64,000 bases of DNA from Achatina immaculata (GCA_009760885.1 CM019710.1:3016633-3080632); one strand, 5' to 3'. Counted from the stretch's first letter, positions 11,650 to 22,310 are shown. The notes: generated from the letters alone by a model not told the origin. Translations and numbers: made by a program.

Positions 11650-11661
11650 TGATGATGATGA
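11650..11661 (+). repeat. (GAT)n 3' tail of LINE A
   Basis: About four trinucleotides directly after the ORF stop and directly before the second TTCCCTC. The same tail occurs on the 45.7 kb copy. Confidence 0.85.
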
Positions 11662-11668
11662 TTCCCTC

Positions 11669-12175
11669 GCCCAGCCCCACCATGATTTGCATATCTAGCG
11701 GCCTACAAGTGTTCATGGCCCTTTCTGTTCGTTCCTACAGCGCTTCATTCATTATCTCTCTGCTGCCCCTCCCCCGCCCCCGTTACACTTGCTTCTCTAG
11801 CGATCTACGGGTGTCTATTGCCCTCCCCTCCTCCACCCACCCACCTGTTTCTCTCCCTTATTTCTGATTGGCTTTATCTGCTATACTTTATGGCCATAAA
11901 GTGATCTCTATGCCTCGTCAATGGGGCATGAATTATTGTGTTTCCAATTAGGAGGATGCCACTAAATCATGGTTTCTGTTAGTTATATGTCGTGTTTTGT
12001 TTGTGCATGTAATCCTCGAAAAAAGCTCACGCCGAAATATTGGATGTTGTATGCTTTTCATTTATACGTTCTCATCTTACTCTCATTCTTTCTATTCGTT
12101 TTTTTTTTCCTCACTTACTCACTCCCTCTGCCGCCTTGTAAAACAACACCGTATCCCTCTATCTACCTTTATTAG
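11669..12175 (+). repeat. Right inverted arm, distal part
   Basis: Continuation of the Penelope-like 3' region after LINE A. It ends near CTATCTACCTTTATTAGG, where the 32-bp minisatellite resumes. Confidence 0.85.
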
Positions 12176-12410
12176 GAAAACTGTGTCGAAGATGTGTTTA
12201 CCAGCACTGGAACTGTGTCGAAGATGTGTTTACCAGCACTAGAACTGTGTAGTAGACGTGTTTACCAGCACTAGAACTGTGTAGTAGACGTGTTTACCAG
12301 CACTAGAACTGTGTAGTAGACGTGTTTACCAGCACTAGAACTGTGTAGTAGACGTGTTTACCAGCACTAGAACTGTATAGTAGACGTGTTTACCACGTGT
12401 TTACTGTGTA
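12176..12410. repeat. 32-bp minisatellite, right part
   Basis: Units AGAACTGTGTAGTAGACGTG + TTTACCAGCACT, the same family and orientation as 6777-7160 but a different subfamily (AGTAGACG versus AGAAGATG). Confidence 0.9.
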
Positions 12411-13083
12411 GAAGATGTACACAGTCTGACAAATCTTATCTGAAACTCCAGCGTAATTTGGCTTGGCTTTATCCAGAATCTGTCAGAAACACAACAGAAA
12501 GTTGTCTTCGCTCGCAGCAAACTTGTACCTGGAGTCTGATCTCCAGCCATATCAATAGCCTCCCCCGCCCCCCCCCCCCCAGGGTGTTGTTTTTTTGTAT
12601 TAGGAGTTTTATTTTAATCGTTCAAAAACATGTTTGTTTTGTCAGTTTGCCGTGTCGTCCCATATTCTGAGCACAGTTTCTTGGACATTACTCACAACCG
12701 CCCTGGCTGGCCATTTATTCAGTTTGTTGTTGCTGCGATGTTCTGTCCTTCAGGTAGGCCAGTTTGGAATATGTAACCAGCTTGAGTTTTTCAGGGTTAA
12801 CTGAAGTGGTTAGTGTTTGTCATGTGGCTCAGATAACTGAAGTCTAGTTTGAGTTTTTGTGTACAAAAACCTGGAAGAGACTTTTTTTTTCATTTTTTTT
12901 AAAACTTTACAAAAGCTATTTACGTCTGTAAAGTTTCTCTCTCTTCTCTTTCCCACTCTCTCTCTCTTTCTGTCTGTCTGTCTCTCTCATATGGAGCACA
13001 CACACACACACATCTGTGTCCCATATAAATTAACAGACGGATGAATAAATAAACATAATTGGATGAACGAATGGAGGGACAGA
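12411..13083. other. Unassigned sequence
   Basis: Holds a C homopolymer at ~12567-12583, a CT/CTGT tract at ~12940-12990 and a short (CA)n at ~13000. No coding or mobile-element motif seen. Confidence 0.5.
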
Positions 13084-13238
13084 CGGGTGTGCGTATACAT
13101 ATACACACATACACATACATACATACATTCTTACATACATACACACATACATTCATTCATATATACATACATTCATTCATATATACATACATTCATTCAT
13201 ATATACATACATATATATACATATATACATATGCATAT
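13084..13238. repeat. (CATA/CATT)n microsatellite, left flank of LINE B
   Basis: Mixed TACATACA and ATTCATTCAT runs. The same type of tract resumes at 14367-14512, so LINE B inserted into it. A target duplication cannot be delimited in such sequence. Confidence 0.85.
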
Positions 13239-14366
13239 ATTCATTCATTCCTTTGCATGTCCCTTGCGGAACTTTGCCTCCCAAACAGCACTCCTGTAGG
13301 CCTCTCGGTTGTGAGCAAGATGGCCTGCTGCTGCTGCATCCATTTCCAGATCATCAACGATGTCTTGCAGCCATCTTCGTTTCGGTCTTCCTCTCTTTCT
13401 TTTTCCCATTATGTATCCCTCCAGTACGGTCTTCTCTAAATTATCATGACGTTTAATGTGGCCAAAATATTTAAGTTTTCTCTCTTTAATCCTCTTTACT
13501 AGCCAGCCTTCATCAATATTAAGCTCTTGCAGTATAGATATATTTGTTCGTTTTTGTGTCCACGATATTTGGAGAACTCTTCTATAGCATTTACATTCAA
13601 AGGCATTTATGTGCTTCTCAGCTGTTTTGTTAAGTGTCCAGGTCTCACAGGCATATGTTGCTATGGGAAAGATGCATGCCCTTAAAAATCTTATTTTTGT
13701 GGTTCTGTCTGCTCCTCTCCACAGATTCTTTATTTGTTTTACTTTCTGAAGAGCAATAGATGTCCTCCTTTTAATTTCCCTCATTGTATCTCCATTATTA
13801 GTTAGTAGTGATCCAAGATATTCAAAACTCTCCACTTCTTCCAGTTTTTCCTCATTGATACATATTTCAGTTGCCTTGTTTGTTTTATCAGTTGTCATCA
13901 CTTTAGTTTTCTTTGCATTAAGATAGAGGTTCTGCTCTTCGCTGTTCTTGCGGACTGACATAATCAGTTTTTCCATTCCTTCTTGTGTTGTGGACAGCAA
14001 TACTGTGTCATCAGCATATCTAATCTCTGGTATTTCATAACCTCCAACTGTTATGGCATCGTAATATTTTTTGTCTACATCTTCTCTAACATTCCTCATT
14101 ATATTTTCAGTATACAAGTTAAATAAGTAGGGTGACAATATGCACCCCTGACGGACCCCTTGTTTTATGTCAAACCAACTTGTTGTTTCACCATTTATTC
14201 TTACTGCTGCTTGTTGGTCTAAATACAGCAGTGATGTTAATTGTATCAAATGTATTGGAAATCCCATTTTTTCCATTATGTCCCAAAGTTTCTGGTGTTG
14301 TACACAATCAAATGCCTTTGAGTAGTCTATAAAGGATAAATATAGATTCACATTAAACTCATTAAA
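13239..14366 (-). mobile_element. LINE B, longest and least damaged copy in the window
   Basis: A 5'-truncated insertion, minus orientation, with an ATTC tail at the low-coordinate end. Its frame is intact from RT motif A to the C-terminus, unlike the four other coding copies, so it is probably the youngest. About 1.1 kb. Confidence 0.92.
13245..14366 (-). CDS. LINE B reverse transcriptase, palm to C-terminus, uninterrupted partial ORF
   Basis: Reading from high to low coordinates: FIDYSKAFDCVQHQKLW (motif A Asp present), GVRQGCILSPYLFNLYTEN (motif B), IRYADDTVLLSTTQ (motif C with both Asp), YLGSLLTNNGDT, YACETWTLNKTAEKHINAFE (thumb), KYFGHIKRHD and KRKRGRPKRRW. About 373 codons without a stop. 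The open frame extends a further ~58 codons to 14540, but those are CATA microsatellite, not element. The endonuclease and fingers are missing, so the copy cannot move alone. I call it RTE-like from the C-terminal pattern and GAAT tail; clade placement needs a tree. Confidence 0.88.
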   Translation of the reverse strand, partial: FNEFNVNLYLSFIDYSKAFDCVQHQKLWDIMEKMGFPIHLIQLTSLLYLDQQAAVRINGETTSWFDIKQGVRQGCILSPYLFNLYTENIMRNVREDVDKKYYDAITVGGYEIPEIRYADDTVLLSTTQEGMEKLIMSVRKNSEEQNLYLNAKKTKVMTTDKTNKATEICINEEKLEEVESFEYLGSLLTNNGDTMREIKRRTSIALQKVKQIKNLWRGADRTTKIRFLRACIFPIATYACETWTLNKTAEKHINAFECKCYRRVLQISWTQKRTNISILQELNIDEGWLVKRIKERKLKYFGHIKRHDNLEKTVLEGYIMGKRKRGRPKRRWLQDIVDDLEMDAAAAGHLAHNREAYRSAVWEAKFRKGHAKE

Positions 14367-14512
14367 CATACATATATATACATACATACATATATATACA
14401 TACATACATATATATATATACATACATACATATATATATATACATACATACATATGCATACATACATACATACATACATACACACATATATATACATACA
14501 TACATACATGAG
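14367..14512. repeat. (CATA)n microsatellite, right flank of LINE B
   Basis: CATACATATATATA and CATACATACA runs matching the tract at 13084-13238. Confidence 0.92.
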
Positions 14513-14849
14513 TAAAGCCTTTTAGAATTAAAGAGAACAATCATCCCAGACAATGAAATAGTAGTCTAAATGTTTTTGTATTTGTCATGTATAGATGTAT
14601 TTGTCATGTATAGGGTATCTTCTCTGTCTTAGCTGATACAATGGTTAATTTGGTATATTTAATTAGATAAACTTTTGCGCTAAGAGTTCTACCAAACAGA
14701 GTTCCAAATTAGGTTTTGGTCAAAAGTAAGACCTAAAGTTTTATGTTCGCTGACATTTTCTGTCCGAGACGTTCTGGAACATGATTGCAGTGTTGTTTTC
14801 TACTAGCAACTTTTGTCTTGTAGTAATGATCATGGATGTTGTTCTGTTT
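14513..14849. other. AT-rich unassigned sequence
   Basis: No motif recognised. It may be the downstream part of the degraded LINE at 14850-15240. Confidence 0.4.
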
Positions 14850-15240
14850 GTGTTTGTGTTTGTCAGCAGACCATCATTATTGTATTCTTATCGTATATTA
14901 TATAAAGTTTAATTACGTCACTAAAGTACAGAGCTGAGGGAACATTAACGCAATCATGGTCGCTACTGTAAACTGTACAGGCAAACTTAAAGTTTTCTTA
15001 AGATCAACTGACAGGTGCTTGATATAAATAGAAAAGAGAAAAGGACCAAGAACTGAACCTGGCGGGACACTAGCATCAGCCACACAGAAGTCGGACATGG
15101 AGTTCTTTCTATCCGACTGGGAGTAAGGAAGGAATACGATTTGCTGGGTCACAGTGTGCTCTATAAATTATCTGACTTTTAAAACAAGAATTTCACGTAA
15201 ATCATATCAAATATTTTCTTAAAATCATCACAAAGTGGGA
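14850..15240 (-). pseudogene. Reverse transcriptase fragment of a different LINE (CR1/Jockey-type motif B)
   Basis: Minus strand: DFKKIFD at ~15227-15206 matches RT motif A (D-F-x-K-A-F-D). After a stop, the frame 15152-14913 carries SVPPGSVLGPFLFSIYIKHL, a clear relative of the GVPQGSVLGPLLF-IYIN motif B of CR1/Jockey-like LINEs. It is distinct from the RQGC-type motif B of LINE A and LINE B. Stops and the loss of the region beyond motif B show it is an old relic. Confidence 0.75.
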
Positions 15241-15379
15241 TTTTTGTTATCGTTTTTTAATTTGAAAGCCACTTTTCTGTCATTTTAGTGGTTGCTCTAA
15301 AGAGAAAGACGGAAAAGTCGGGGTGGTTGAAGTGGTTGGTGTAAATGTGTGTGCTCCTAGCCTACTAGAAGAAATGATT

Positions 15380-15655
15380 GGATGGCTGGAAGGACGTTTG
15401 AATGAGTGGAAGGACGTATGGATGGGTGGAAGGACGTATAGATGGGTGGATCATGAGCAGAAAGAAAGCTGGACAGACTTCATGGATGAAGCTAACGTGA
15501 ACAGATAGAGAGCCGGGATATATAAAGACAAGCTAATGGATGAAAGGATAGATGGATGGGTGGCTGGATAGATGGATGGCTGGATGGATGGGTGGCTGGA
15601 TAGATGGATGGCTGGAAAGATGGATGGGTGGCTGGATAGATAGATGGAAAAGCGA
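15380..15655. repeat. GGATGGAT-rich minisatellite
   Basis: 4-bp and 12-bp periodicity (GGATGGATGGGTGGCTGGATAG). The left third is diverged and open on the plus strand, without coding evidence. Confidence 0.85.
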
Positions 15656-15688
15656 GAAGAATAAAAAGAACACTATACAGTTAATCTG

Positions 15689-15893
15689 TCTGTATGTTTG
15701 TTGATATGTCTGTATGTTTGTTGATATGTCTGTATGTTTGTTGATATGTCTGTATGTTTGTTGATATGTCTGTATGTTTATTGATCTGTCTGTACGTTTG
15801 TTGATCTGTCTGTATGTTTGTCTATCTGTCTGTATGTTTGTTGATATGTCTGTATGTTTATTGATCTGTCTGTACGTTTGCTGATATGTCTGT
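15689..15893. repeat. 20-bp minisatellite, about 10 units
   Basis: Unit TGTCTGTATGTTTGTTGATA with C/T and A/G variants. Confidence 0.93.
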
Positions 15894-15894
15894 A

Positions 15895-16680
15895 TGTTAT
15901 TCTAAACCTTTATACTTCTTTCTATCATTCTAAATCTCTGCGTTTCTGTCTATAATTTCAAACCTGTGTGCTTCTTTCTGTCAACCTAAACCTCTTTGAC
16001 TCTGTCTATCATTTCAAACCTGTGTGCTTCTTTCTGTCATTCTAAACCTCTGTGCTTCTTTCTATCATTCTAAACCTGTGTGCTTCTTTCTGACATACTA
16101 AACCTCTGTGCTTCTTTCTGTCATTCTAAACCTCTGACCTTCTTTCTATCATTCTAAACCTCTGACCTTCTTTCTATCATTCTAAACCTCTTAGCTTCTT
16201 TCTATCATTCTAAACCTCTGAGCTTCTTTCTATCATTCTAAACCTCTGAGCTTCTTTCTATCATTCTACACCTCTGTGCTTCTTTCTGACATACTAAACC
16301 TCTGAGCTTCTTTCTATCATTCTAAACCTCTTAGCTTCTTTCTATCATTCTACACCTCTGTGTTTCTTTCTGAAATACTAAATCTCTGAGCTTCTTTCTA
16401 TAGTTCTAAACATTTGTGCTTCTTTCTATCATTCTAAACCTTTGTGCTTCTTTCTATCATTATAAACCTTTATACTTCTTTCTATCATTCTAAACCTTTA
16501 TGCCTCTTTCTATCATTCTAAACCTTTCTGCTTCTTTCTATCGTTCTAAACCTTTGTGCTTCTTTCAATCATTCTAAACTTTTGTGTTTCTTTCTATCAT
16601 TCTAAACCTTTGTGCTTCTTTCTATCATTCTAAACCTTTATGCTTCTTTCTGTCATTCTAAACCTCTGTGCTTCCCTCTC
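15895..16680. repeat. 28-bp minisatellite, first block
   Basis: Unit TTCTTTCTATCATTCTAAAC + CTCTGAGC, about 28 units with scattered variants. The part from 16248 onward is duplicated at 17682-18385. Confidence 0.92.
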
Positions 16681-17681
16681 TCTCTATCTCTCTGTCTCTC
16701 TCATCTTCTCTATGTCAGTGTTGTGTGTGCAAAGAATGATAACTCGTTGTATTTACTTACTTCTGCAGTCAAAATTTGACCATCAGAAGTGACCTCTACA
16801 TAAAACCAGAATAAAAAAGTGACCCGTACATACAACTAGAATATAAAAAGTGACCTCTACATAAAATTAGAATATAAAAGTGACATATACATAAAACTAG
16901 AATATAAAAAAGCGACCTCTAAAAAATTAGAATATAAAAAGTGACCTCCACATAAAATTAGAAATAAATAGCGACCCCTGCATAAAACTAGAATATAAAA
17001 AGTGACCTCTACATAAAAATGGAATAAAAAATGACATCTGCATAAAATTAGAATATAAAACGTTACCTCTACGTAAAATTAGAATAAAAGAGTGACCTCT
17101 ACATACAACTCGAATATAAAATGTGACCTCTAAATAAAACTGGAATATAAAGAATATAAAAAGTGACCTCTACATAAAACAATATAAAGAATATAAAAAG
17201 TGACCTCTATATAAAACTAGAATATAAAAAAGTGACCTGCACATAAAACTAGAATGTAAAAGTTGCCTATACATAAAACTAGATATAAAAAAGTAATCTC
17301 TACATAAAGTAGAATATAAAAAATGACCTCTCTATAAACTGGAATTTAACAAAATGACCTCTCTATACAAGAAACTATTTAAAAAAAACGACCTGTCAGC
17401 TGCATACAGAATATAAAAAAAAATAAATCACAAAAAAAACACGCTTGACATATGACGAAATCGAATATTGATCTTGGCATCGATAACGTGGGGGCAATAT
17501 CAGTACCATCTGTCACCAGCACCGGCTCGATACGGCCCGCCCTGCCACAGTTAAAGATACGCATAGAGAGATGGGACATTTCTCCTGGTGGTGGAGCTAA
17601 TTGAGCCTGTGGCTGTCAGAGCGCAGGAGTAGCGTAGTAAAACATTCCCCGTGTTTTAGTGAGGCACAAAATCCCAAGACT
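16248..17681. repeat. Tandem segmental duplication I, copy 1
   Basis: Holds the last ~15 units of the 28-bp array, a CT-rich spacer, a TGACCTCTACATAAAA-type AT-rich array (16791-17400) and ~280 bases of unique sequence ending CCCAAGACTGA. At 17682 the sequence jumps back to the phase it had at 16248. Copy 2 follows immediately. Confidence 0.93.
16791..17400. repeat. AT-rich minisatellite, 25-31 bp variable unit
   Basis: Repeats of GTGACCTCTACATAAAACTA + GAATATAAAAA with length variation. Recurs at 18505-19110 and, in part, at 20473-20660. Confidence 0.88.
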
Positions 17682-19400
17682 GAGCTTCTTTCTATCATTC
17701 TACACCTCTGTGCTTCTTTCTGACATACTAAACCTCTGAGCTTCTTTCTATCATTCTAAACCTCTTAGCTTCTTTCTATCATTCTACACCTCTGTGCTTC
17801 TTTCTGAAATACTAAATCTCTGAGCTTCTTTCTATAGTTCTAAACATTTGTGCTTCTTTCTATCATTCTAAACCTTTGTGCTTCTTTCTATCATTATAAA
17901 CCTTTATACTTCTTTCTATCATTCTAAACCTTTATGCCTCTTTCTATCATTCTAAACCTTTCTGCTTCTTTCTATCGTTCTAAACCTTTGTGCTTCTTTC
18001 AATCATTCTAAACTTTTGTGTTTCTTTCTATCATTCTAAACCTTTGTGCTTCTTTCTATCATTCTAAACCTGTGTGCTTCTTTCTGTCATTCTAAACCTC
18101 TGTGCTTCTTTCTATCATTCTAAACCTGTGTGCTTCTTTCTATCATCCTAAACCTCTGAGCTTCTTTCTATCATTCTAAACCTCTGAGCTTCTTTCTATC
18201 ATTCTAAACCTCTGAGCTTCTTTCTATCATTCTACACCTCTGTGCTTCTTTCTGAAATACTAAATCTCTGAGCTTCTTTCTATAGTTCTAAACATTTGTA
18301 CTTCTTTCTATCATTCTAAACCTTTGTACTTCTTTCTATCATTCTACACCTTTATGCTTCTTTCTATCATTCTAAACCTCTGTGCTTCCCTCTCTCTCTA
18401 TCTCTCTGTCTCTCTCCTCTTCTCTATGTCAGTGTTGTGTGTGCAAAGAATGATAACTCGTTGTATTTACTTACTTTTGCAGTCAAAATTTGACCATCAG
18501 AAGTGACCTCTACATAAAACTAGAATAAAAAAGTGACCCCTACATACAACTAGAATATAAAAAGTGACCTCTACATAAAATTAGAATATAAAAGTGACAT
18601 ATACATAAAACTAGAATATAAAAAAGCGACCTCTAAAAAAATTAGAATATAAAAAGTGACCTCCACATAAAATTAGAAATAAATAGCGACCCCTGCATAA
18701 AACTAGAATATAAAAAGTGACCTCTACATAAAAATGGAATAAAAAATGACATCTGCATAAAATTAGAATATAAAACGTTACCTCTACGTAAAATTAGAAT
18801 AAAAGAGTGACCTCTACATACAACTCGAATATAAAATGTGACCTCTAAATAAAACTGGAATATAAAGAATATAAAAAGTGACCTCTACATAAAACAATAT
18901 AAAGAATATAAAAAGTGACCTCTATATAAAACTAGAATATAAAAAAGTGACCTGCACATAAAACTAGAATGTAAAAAGTTGCCTATACATAAAACTAGAT
19001 ATAAAAAAGTAATCTCTACATAAAAGTAGAATATAAAAAATGACCTCTCTATAAACTGGAATTTAACAAAATGACCTCTCTATACAAGAAACTATTTAAA
19101 AAAAACGACCTGTCAGCTGCATACAGAATATAAAAAAAATAAATCACAAAAAAAACACGCTTGACATATGACGAAATCGAATATTGATCTTGGCATCGAT
19201 AACGTGGGGGCAATATCAGTACCATCTGTCACCAGCACCGGCTCGATACGGCCCGCCCTGCCACAGTTAAAGATACGCATAGAGAGATGGGACATTTCTC
19301 CTGGTGGTGGAGCTAATTGAGCCTGTGGCTGTCAGAGCGCAGGAGTAGCGTAGTAAAACATTCCCCGTGTTTTAGTGAGGCACAAAATCCCAAGACTGAT
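17682..19400. repeat. Tandem segmental duplication I, copy 2, with array expanded by exactly ten units
   Basis: Starts at offset 1434 from copy 1, but by the AT-rich array the offset is 1714 (18505 versus 16791). The 280-bp difference is ten 28-bp units, so the array grew or shrank by whole units after duplication. The remainder is nearly identical. Confidence 0.92.
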
Positions 19401-20472
19401 TTTTGCTGTATAAGAATTTTTTTTGTGTAAGAGATTTGTTGTATAATCACATGCAGGTAAAGTAATCAACATTTTTTGGTACAAATTCATCACAAAGGTT
19501 CAGAAAACAGGCAACATGACACCTGGAAAAGCAAAGCAGCCAAATGAAATGTAACAAAAAATAGGTTAATAAGGGGCCAGATGTTGGAGATGCTGTGCGA
19601 AATGTGTTCACTTAAAAAAAAAAATAAGCCATGGGAAATGGTTAAAATTTCTTGTGAGACGGGTTTATGAATCAGACCTTCCTGTACCGACTTCAGATGT
19701 CCCACACACAATTCTTCTTTTAGTGAGGTCAGATCAGAGCGTGCACATCCCAAGATGTGACCACGGGTTGTAGATCTGCTGTACGGTCTGTAGGCCTGCC
19801 GCGAGGATCTGGAGAAAAGTGTGGGCTTTATCTTTCGATCGACCTCCAGACTTAACGTGACCTGAAATTTGAACGATCATCAAGACAATGTACAGCTGAT
19901 GATTTGTTGATGGTTTGTTGATGATTTGTTGATGGTTTGTTGATGATTTGTTGATGGTTTGTTGATGATTTGTTGATGGTTTGTTGATGATTTGTTGATG
20001 GTTTGTTGATGATTTGTTGATGGTTTGTTGATGGTTATTTCAGGGGAATCCAAACTCTACCAGAAGAAAAAATGCTGAAAACAGAGAAGATTAGTCTAAC
20101 GATTAAAAAAAAAAGATAAAGAGAAAGTCATCAAACAGAATATCTTCATAGAAAATAGAGAGGAAATCATCAAACAGAACATCTTTATAGAAAATAGAGA
20201 GGTAGCCATCAAGCAGAACATATTCATAGAAAATAGAGAGGTAATCATCAAACAGAACATATTCATAGAAAATAGAGAGGTAATCATCAAACAGAACATA
20301 TTCATAGAAAATAGAGAGGTAATCATCAAACAGAACATATTCATAGAAAATAGAGAGGTAGCCATCAAACAGAACATATTCATAGAAAATAAAGAGGAAA
20401 TCATCAAACAGAACATATTCATAGAAAATAGAGAGGTAGCCATCACACAGAACATATTCATAGAAAATAAAG
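18914..20472. repeat. Tandem segmental duplication II, copy A
   Basis: A second, overlapping duplication. The 1559-bp segment starts within the AT-rich array of copy 2 above and runs through ~490 bases of unassigned sequence (19400-19893), a 22-bp array and a 39-bp array. At 20473 the sequence returns to AGTGACCTCTATATAAAACT. No gene is supported in 19400-19893. Confidence 0.92.
19894..20036. repeat. 22-bp minisatellite
   Basis: Unit TTGTTGATGATTTGTTGATG + GT, a doubled 11-mer. The partner array is at 21450-21570, with different alternation of the GATGAT and GATGGT half-units. Confidence 0.92.
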
Positions 20473-20475
20473 AGT
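20126..20475. repeat. 39-bp minisatellite, about 9 units
   Basis: Unit ATAGAGAGGTAATCATCAAA + CAGAACATATTCATAGAAA. 39 is 13 codons, so several frames stay open on both strands. The implied 13-residue peptide repeats are not evidence of a gene. Confidence 0.92.
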
Positions 20476-21449
20476 GACCTCTATATAAAACTAGAATATA
20501 AAAAGTGACCTGCACATAAAACTAGAATGTAAAAAGTTGCCTATACATAAAACTAGAATATAAAAAAGTAATCTCTACATAAAAGTAGAATATAAAAAGT
20601 GACCTCTCTATAAACTGGAATTTAACAAAATGATCTCTCTATACAAGAAACTATAAAAAAAACGACCTGTCAGCTGCAGACAGAATATAAAAAAAATAAA
20701 TCACAAAAAAACACGCTTGACATATGACGAAATCGAATATTGATCTTGGCATCGATAACGTGGGGGCAATATCAGTACCATCTGTCACCAGCACCGGCTC
20801 GATACGGCCCTGCCACAGTTAAAGATACGCATAGAGAGATGGGACATTTCTCCTAGTGGTGGAGCTAATTGAGCCTGTGGCTGTCAGAACGCAGGAGTAG
20901 CGTAGTAAAACATTCCCTGTGTTTTAGTGAGGCACAAAATCCCAAGACTGATTTTTGCTGTATAAGAAATTTTTTTTTGTATAAGAGATTTGTTGTATAA
21001 TCACATGCAGGTAAAGTAATTAACATTTTTGGTACAAATTCATCACAAAGGTTCAGAAAACAGGCAACATGACACCTGGAAAAGCAAAGCAGCCAAATGA
21101 AATGTAACAAAAAAATAGGTTAATAAGGGGCCAGATGTTGGAGATGCTGTGCGAAATGTGTTCACTTAAAAAAAAAAGATAAGCCATGGGAAATGGTTAA
21201 AATTTTCTTGTGAGACGGGTTTATGAATCAGACCTTCCTGTACTGACTTCAGATGTCCCACACACAATTCTTCTTTTAGTGGGATCAGATCAGAGCGTGC
21301 ACATCCCAAGATGTGACCACGGGTTGTAGATCTGCTGTACGGTCTGTAGGCCTGCCGCGAGGATCTGGAGAAAAGTGTGGGCTTTATCTTTCGATCGACC
21401 TCCAGATTTAATGTGACCTGAAATTTGAACGATCATCAAGACAATGTAC

Positions 21450-21570
21450 AGCTGATGGTTTGTTGATGGTTTGTTGATGGTTTGTTGATGATTTGTTGAT
21501 GGTTTGTTGATGATTTGTTGATGGTTTGTTGATGGTTTGTTGATGGTTTGTTGATGGTTTGTTGATGATT
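21450..21570. repeat. 22-bp minisatellite, copy B
   Basis: Same 11/22-mer as 19894-20036, dominated by the TTGTTGATGG half-unit. Confidence 0.9.
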
Positions 21571-21659
21571 ATTTCAGGGGAATCCAAACTCTACCCGAAG
21601 AAAAAATGCTGAAAACAGAGAAGATTAGTTTAACGATTAAAAAAAAAAAGATAAATAAA

Positions 21660-22310
21660 GAGAAAGTCATCAAACAGAACATCTTCATAGAAAATAGAGA
21701 GGAAATCATCAAACAGAACATCTTCATAGAAAATAGAGAGGTAGCCATCAAACAGAACATATTCATAGAAAATAGAGAGGAAATCATCAAACTGAACATC
21801 TTCATAGAAAATAGAGAGGTAGTCATCAAACAGAACATATTCATAGAAAATAGAGAGGTAGTCATCAAACAGAACATCTTCATAGAAAATAGGGAGGTAA
21901 TCGTCAAACAGAACATCTTCATAGAAAATAGAGAGGTAGTCATCAAACAGAACATCTTCAAAGAAAATAGGGAGGTAGTCATCAAACAGAACATCTTCAT
22001 AGAAAATAGAGAGGTAGTCATCAAACAGAACATCTTCATAGCAAATAGAGAGGTAGTCATCAAACAGAACATCTTCATAGAAAATAGAGAGGTAGTCATC
22101 AAAAAGATCGGCTTTATACAAAATAAAGAGGGAGTAATCAGCTAGAACAGCTTTATACAAAATAAAGAGGGAGTAATCAGCTAGAACAGCTTTATACAAA
22201 ATAAAGAGGGAGTAATCAGCTAGAACAGCTTTATACAAAATAAAGAGGAGTCATCAAACAGAACAGCTTTATACAAAATAAAGAAGGAGTCATCAAAGAG
22301 AACAGCTTCA
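21660..22310. repeat. 39-bp minisatellite, about 16 units, two subfamilies
   Basis: The first ~12 units match 20126-20475. The last ~5 change to AACAGCTTTATACAAAATAA + AGAGGGAGTAATCAGCTAG at the same 39-bp period. Open frames of 179-202 codons on both strands result from the 13-codon period. Confidence 0.93.

Larger units (their letters stand above)
8259..11661 (+). mobile_element. LINE A, RTE-like non-LTR retrotransposon, itself split by LINE B
   Basis: TTCCCTC at 8252-8258 recurs at 11662-11668 and the left-arm homology reads straight across, so this is a clean insertion with a 7-bp target site duplication. It is 5'-truncated inside the APE endonuclease, continues through RT and a C-terminal region, and ends in (GAT)n. 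Short-period microsatellite tails instead of poly-A are typical of RTE-type LINEs. The segment 9251-10112 is a later insertion. A 5'-truncated relative with the same tail lies at 45719-46032. Confidence 0.85.
7180..12175 (+). mobile_element. Penelope-like element remnant with ~0.65 kb inverted arms, carrying nested LINEs
   Basis: Left arm 7180-7837 is the reverse complement of right arm 8121-8258 plus 11669-12165, at roughly 80-85% identity by eye. Between the arms lies a 75-codon relic of a GIY-YIG endonuclease C-terminus (7863-8087), which assigns the element to the Penelope-like class. The right arm follows the coding sequence directly, so it is the element's 3' untranslated region; the left arm is the same region inverted. 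Penelope elements are known for partial and inverted terminal duplications. The flanking 32-bp minisatellite has the same orientation on both sides, so the inverted arms are not a simple inversion of the locus. The 5' coding part (RT) is absent. An alternative reading is two independent copies inserted head to head. Confidence 0.7.
20473..22310. repeat. Tandem segmental duplication II, copy B
   Basis: Repeats copy A with small differences. It includes a third partial copy of the AT-rich array and of the unique block near 20720-20950. Confidence 0.92.

Noticed and set aside
14367..14540. N-terminal 58 codons of the open frame that includes the LINE B RT
   Set aside because: Encoded by CATA microsatellite flanking the element, not by the element.
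20049..20120. Acceptor-like TTATTTCAG followed by an open stretch (GIQTLPEEKMLKTEK)
   Set aside because: No donor and it runs into an A-run and array; repeated in the duplicate. Not enough to call an exon.
20096..22238. Open frames of 139-202 codons with 13-residue repeats on both strands
   Set aside because: They come from a 39-bp array; a stop-free unit divisible by 3 keeps every copy open. Opposite strands are equally open and no non-repeat domain is attached.
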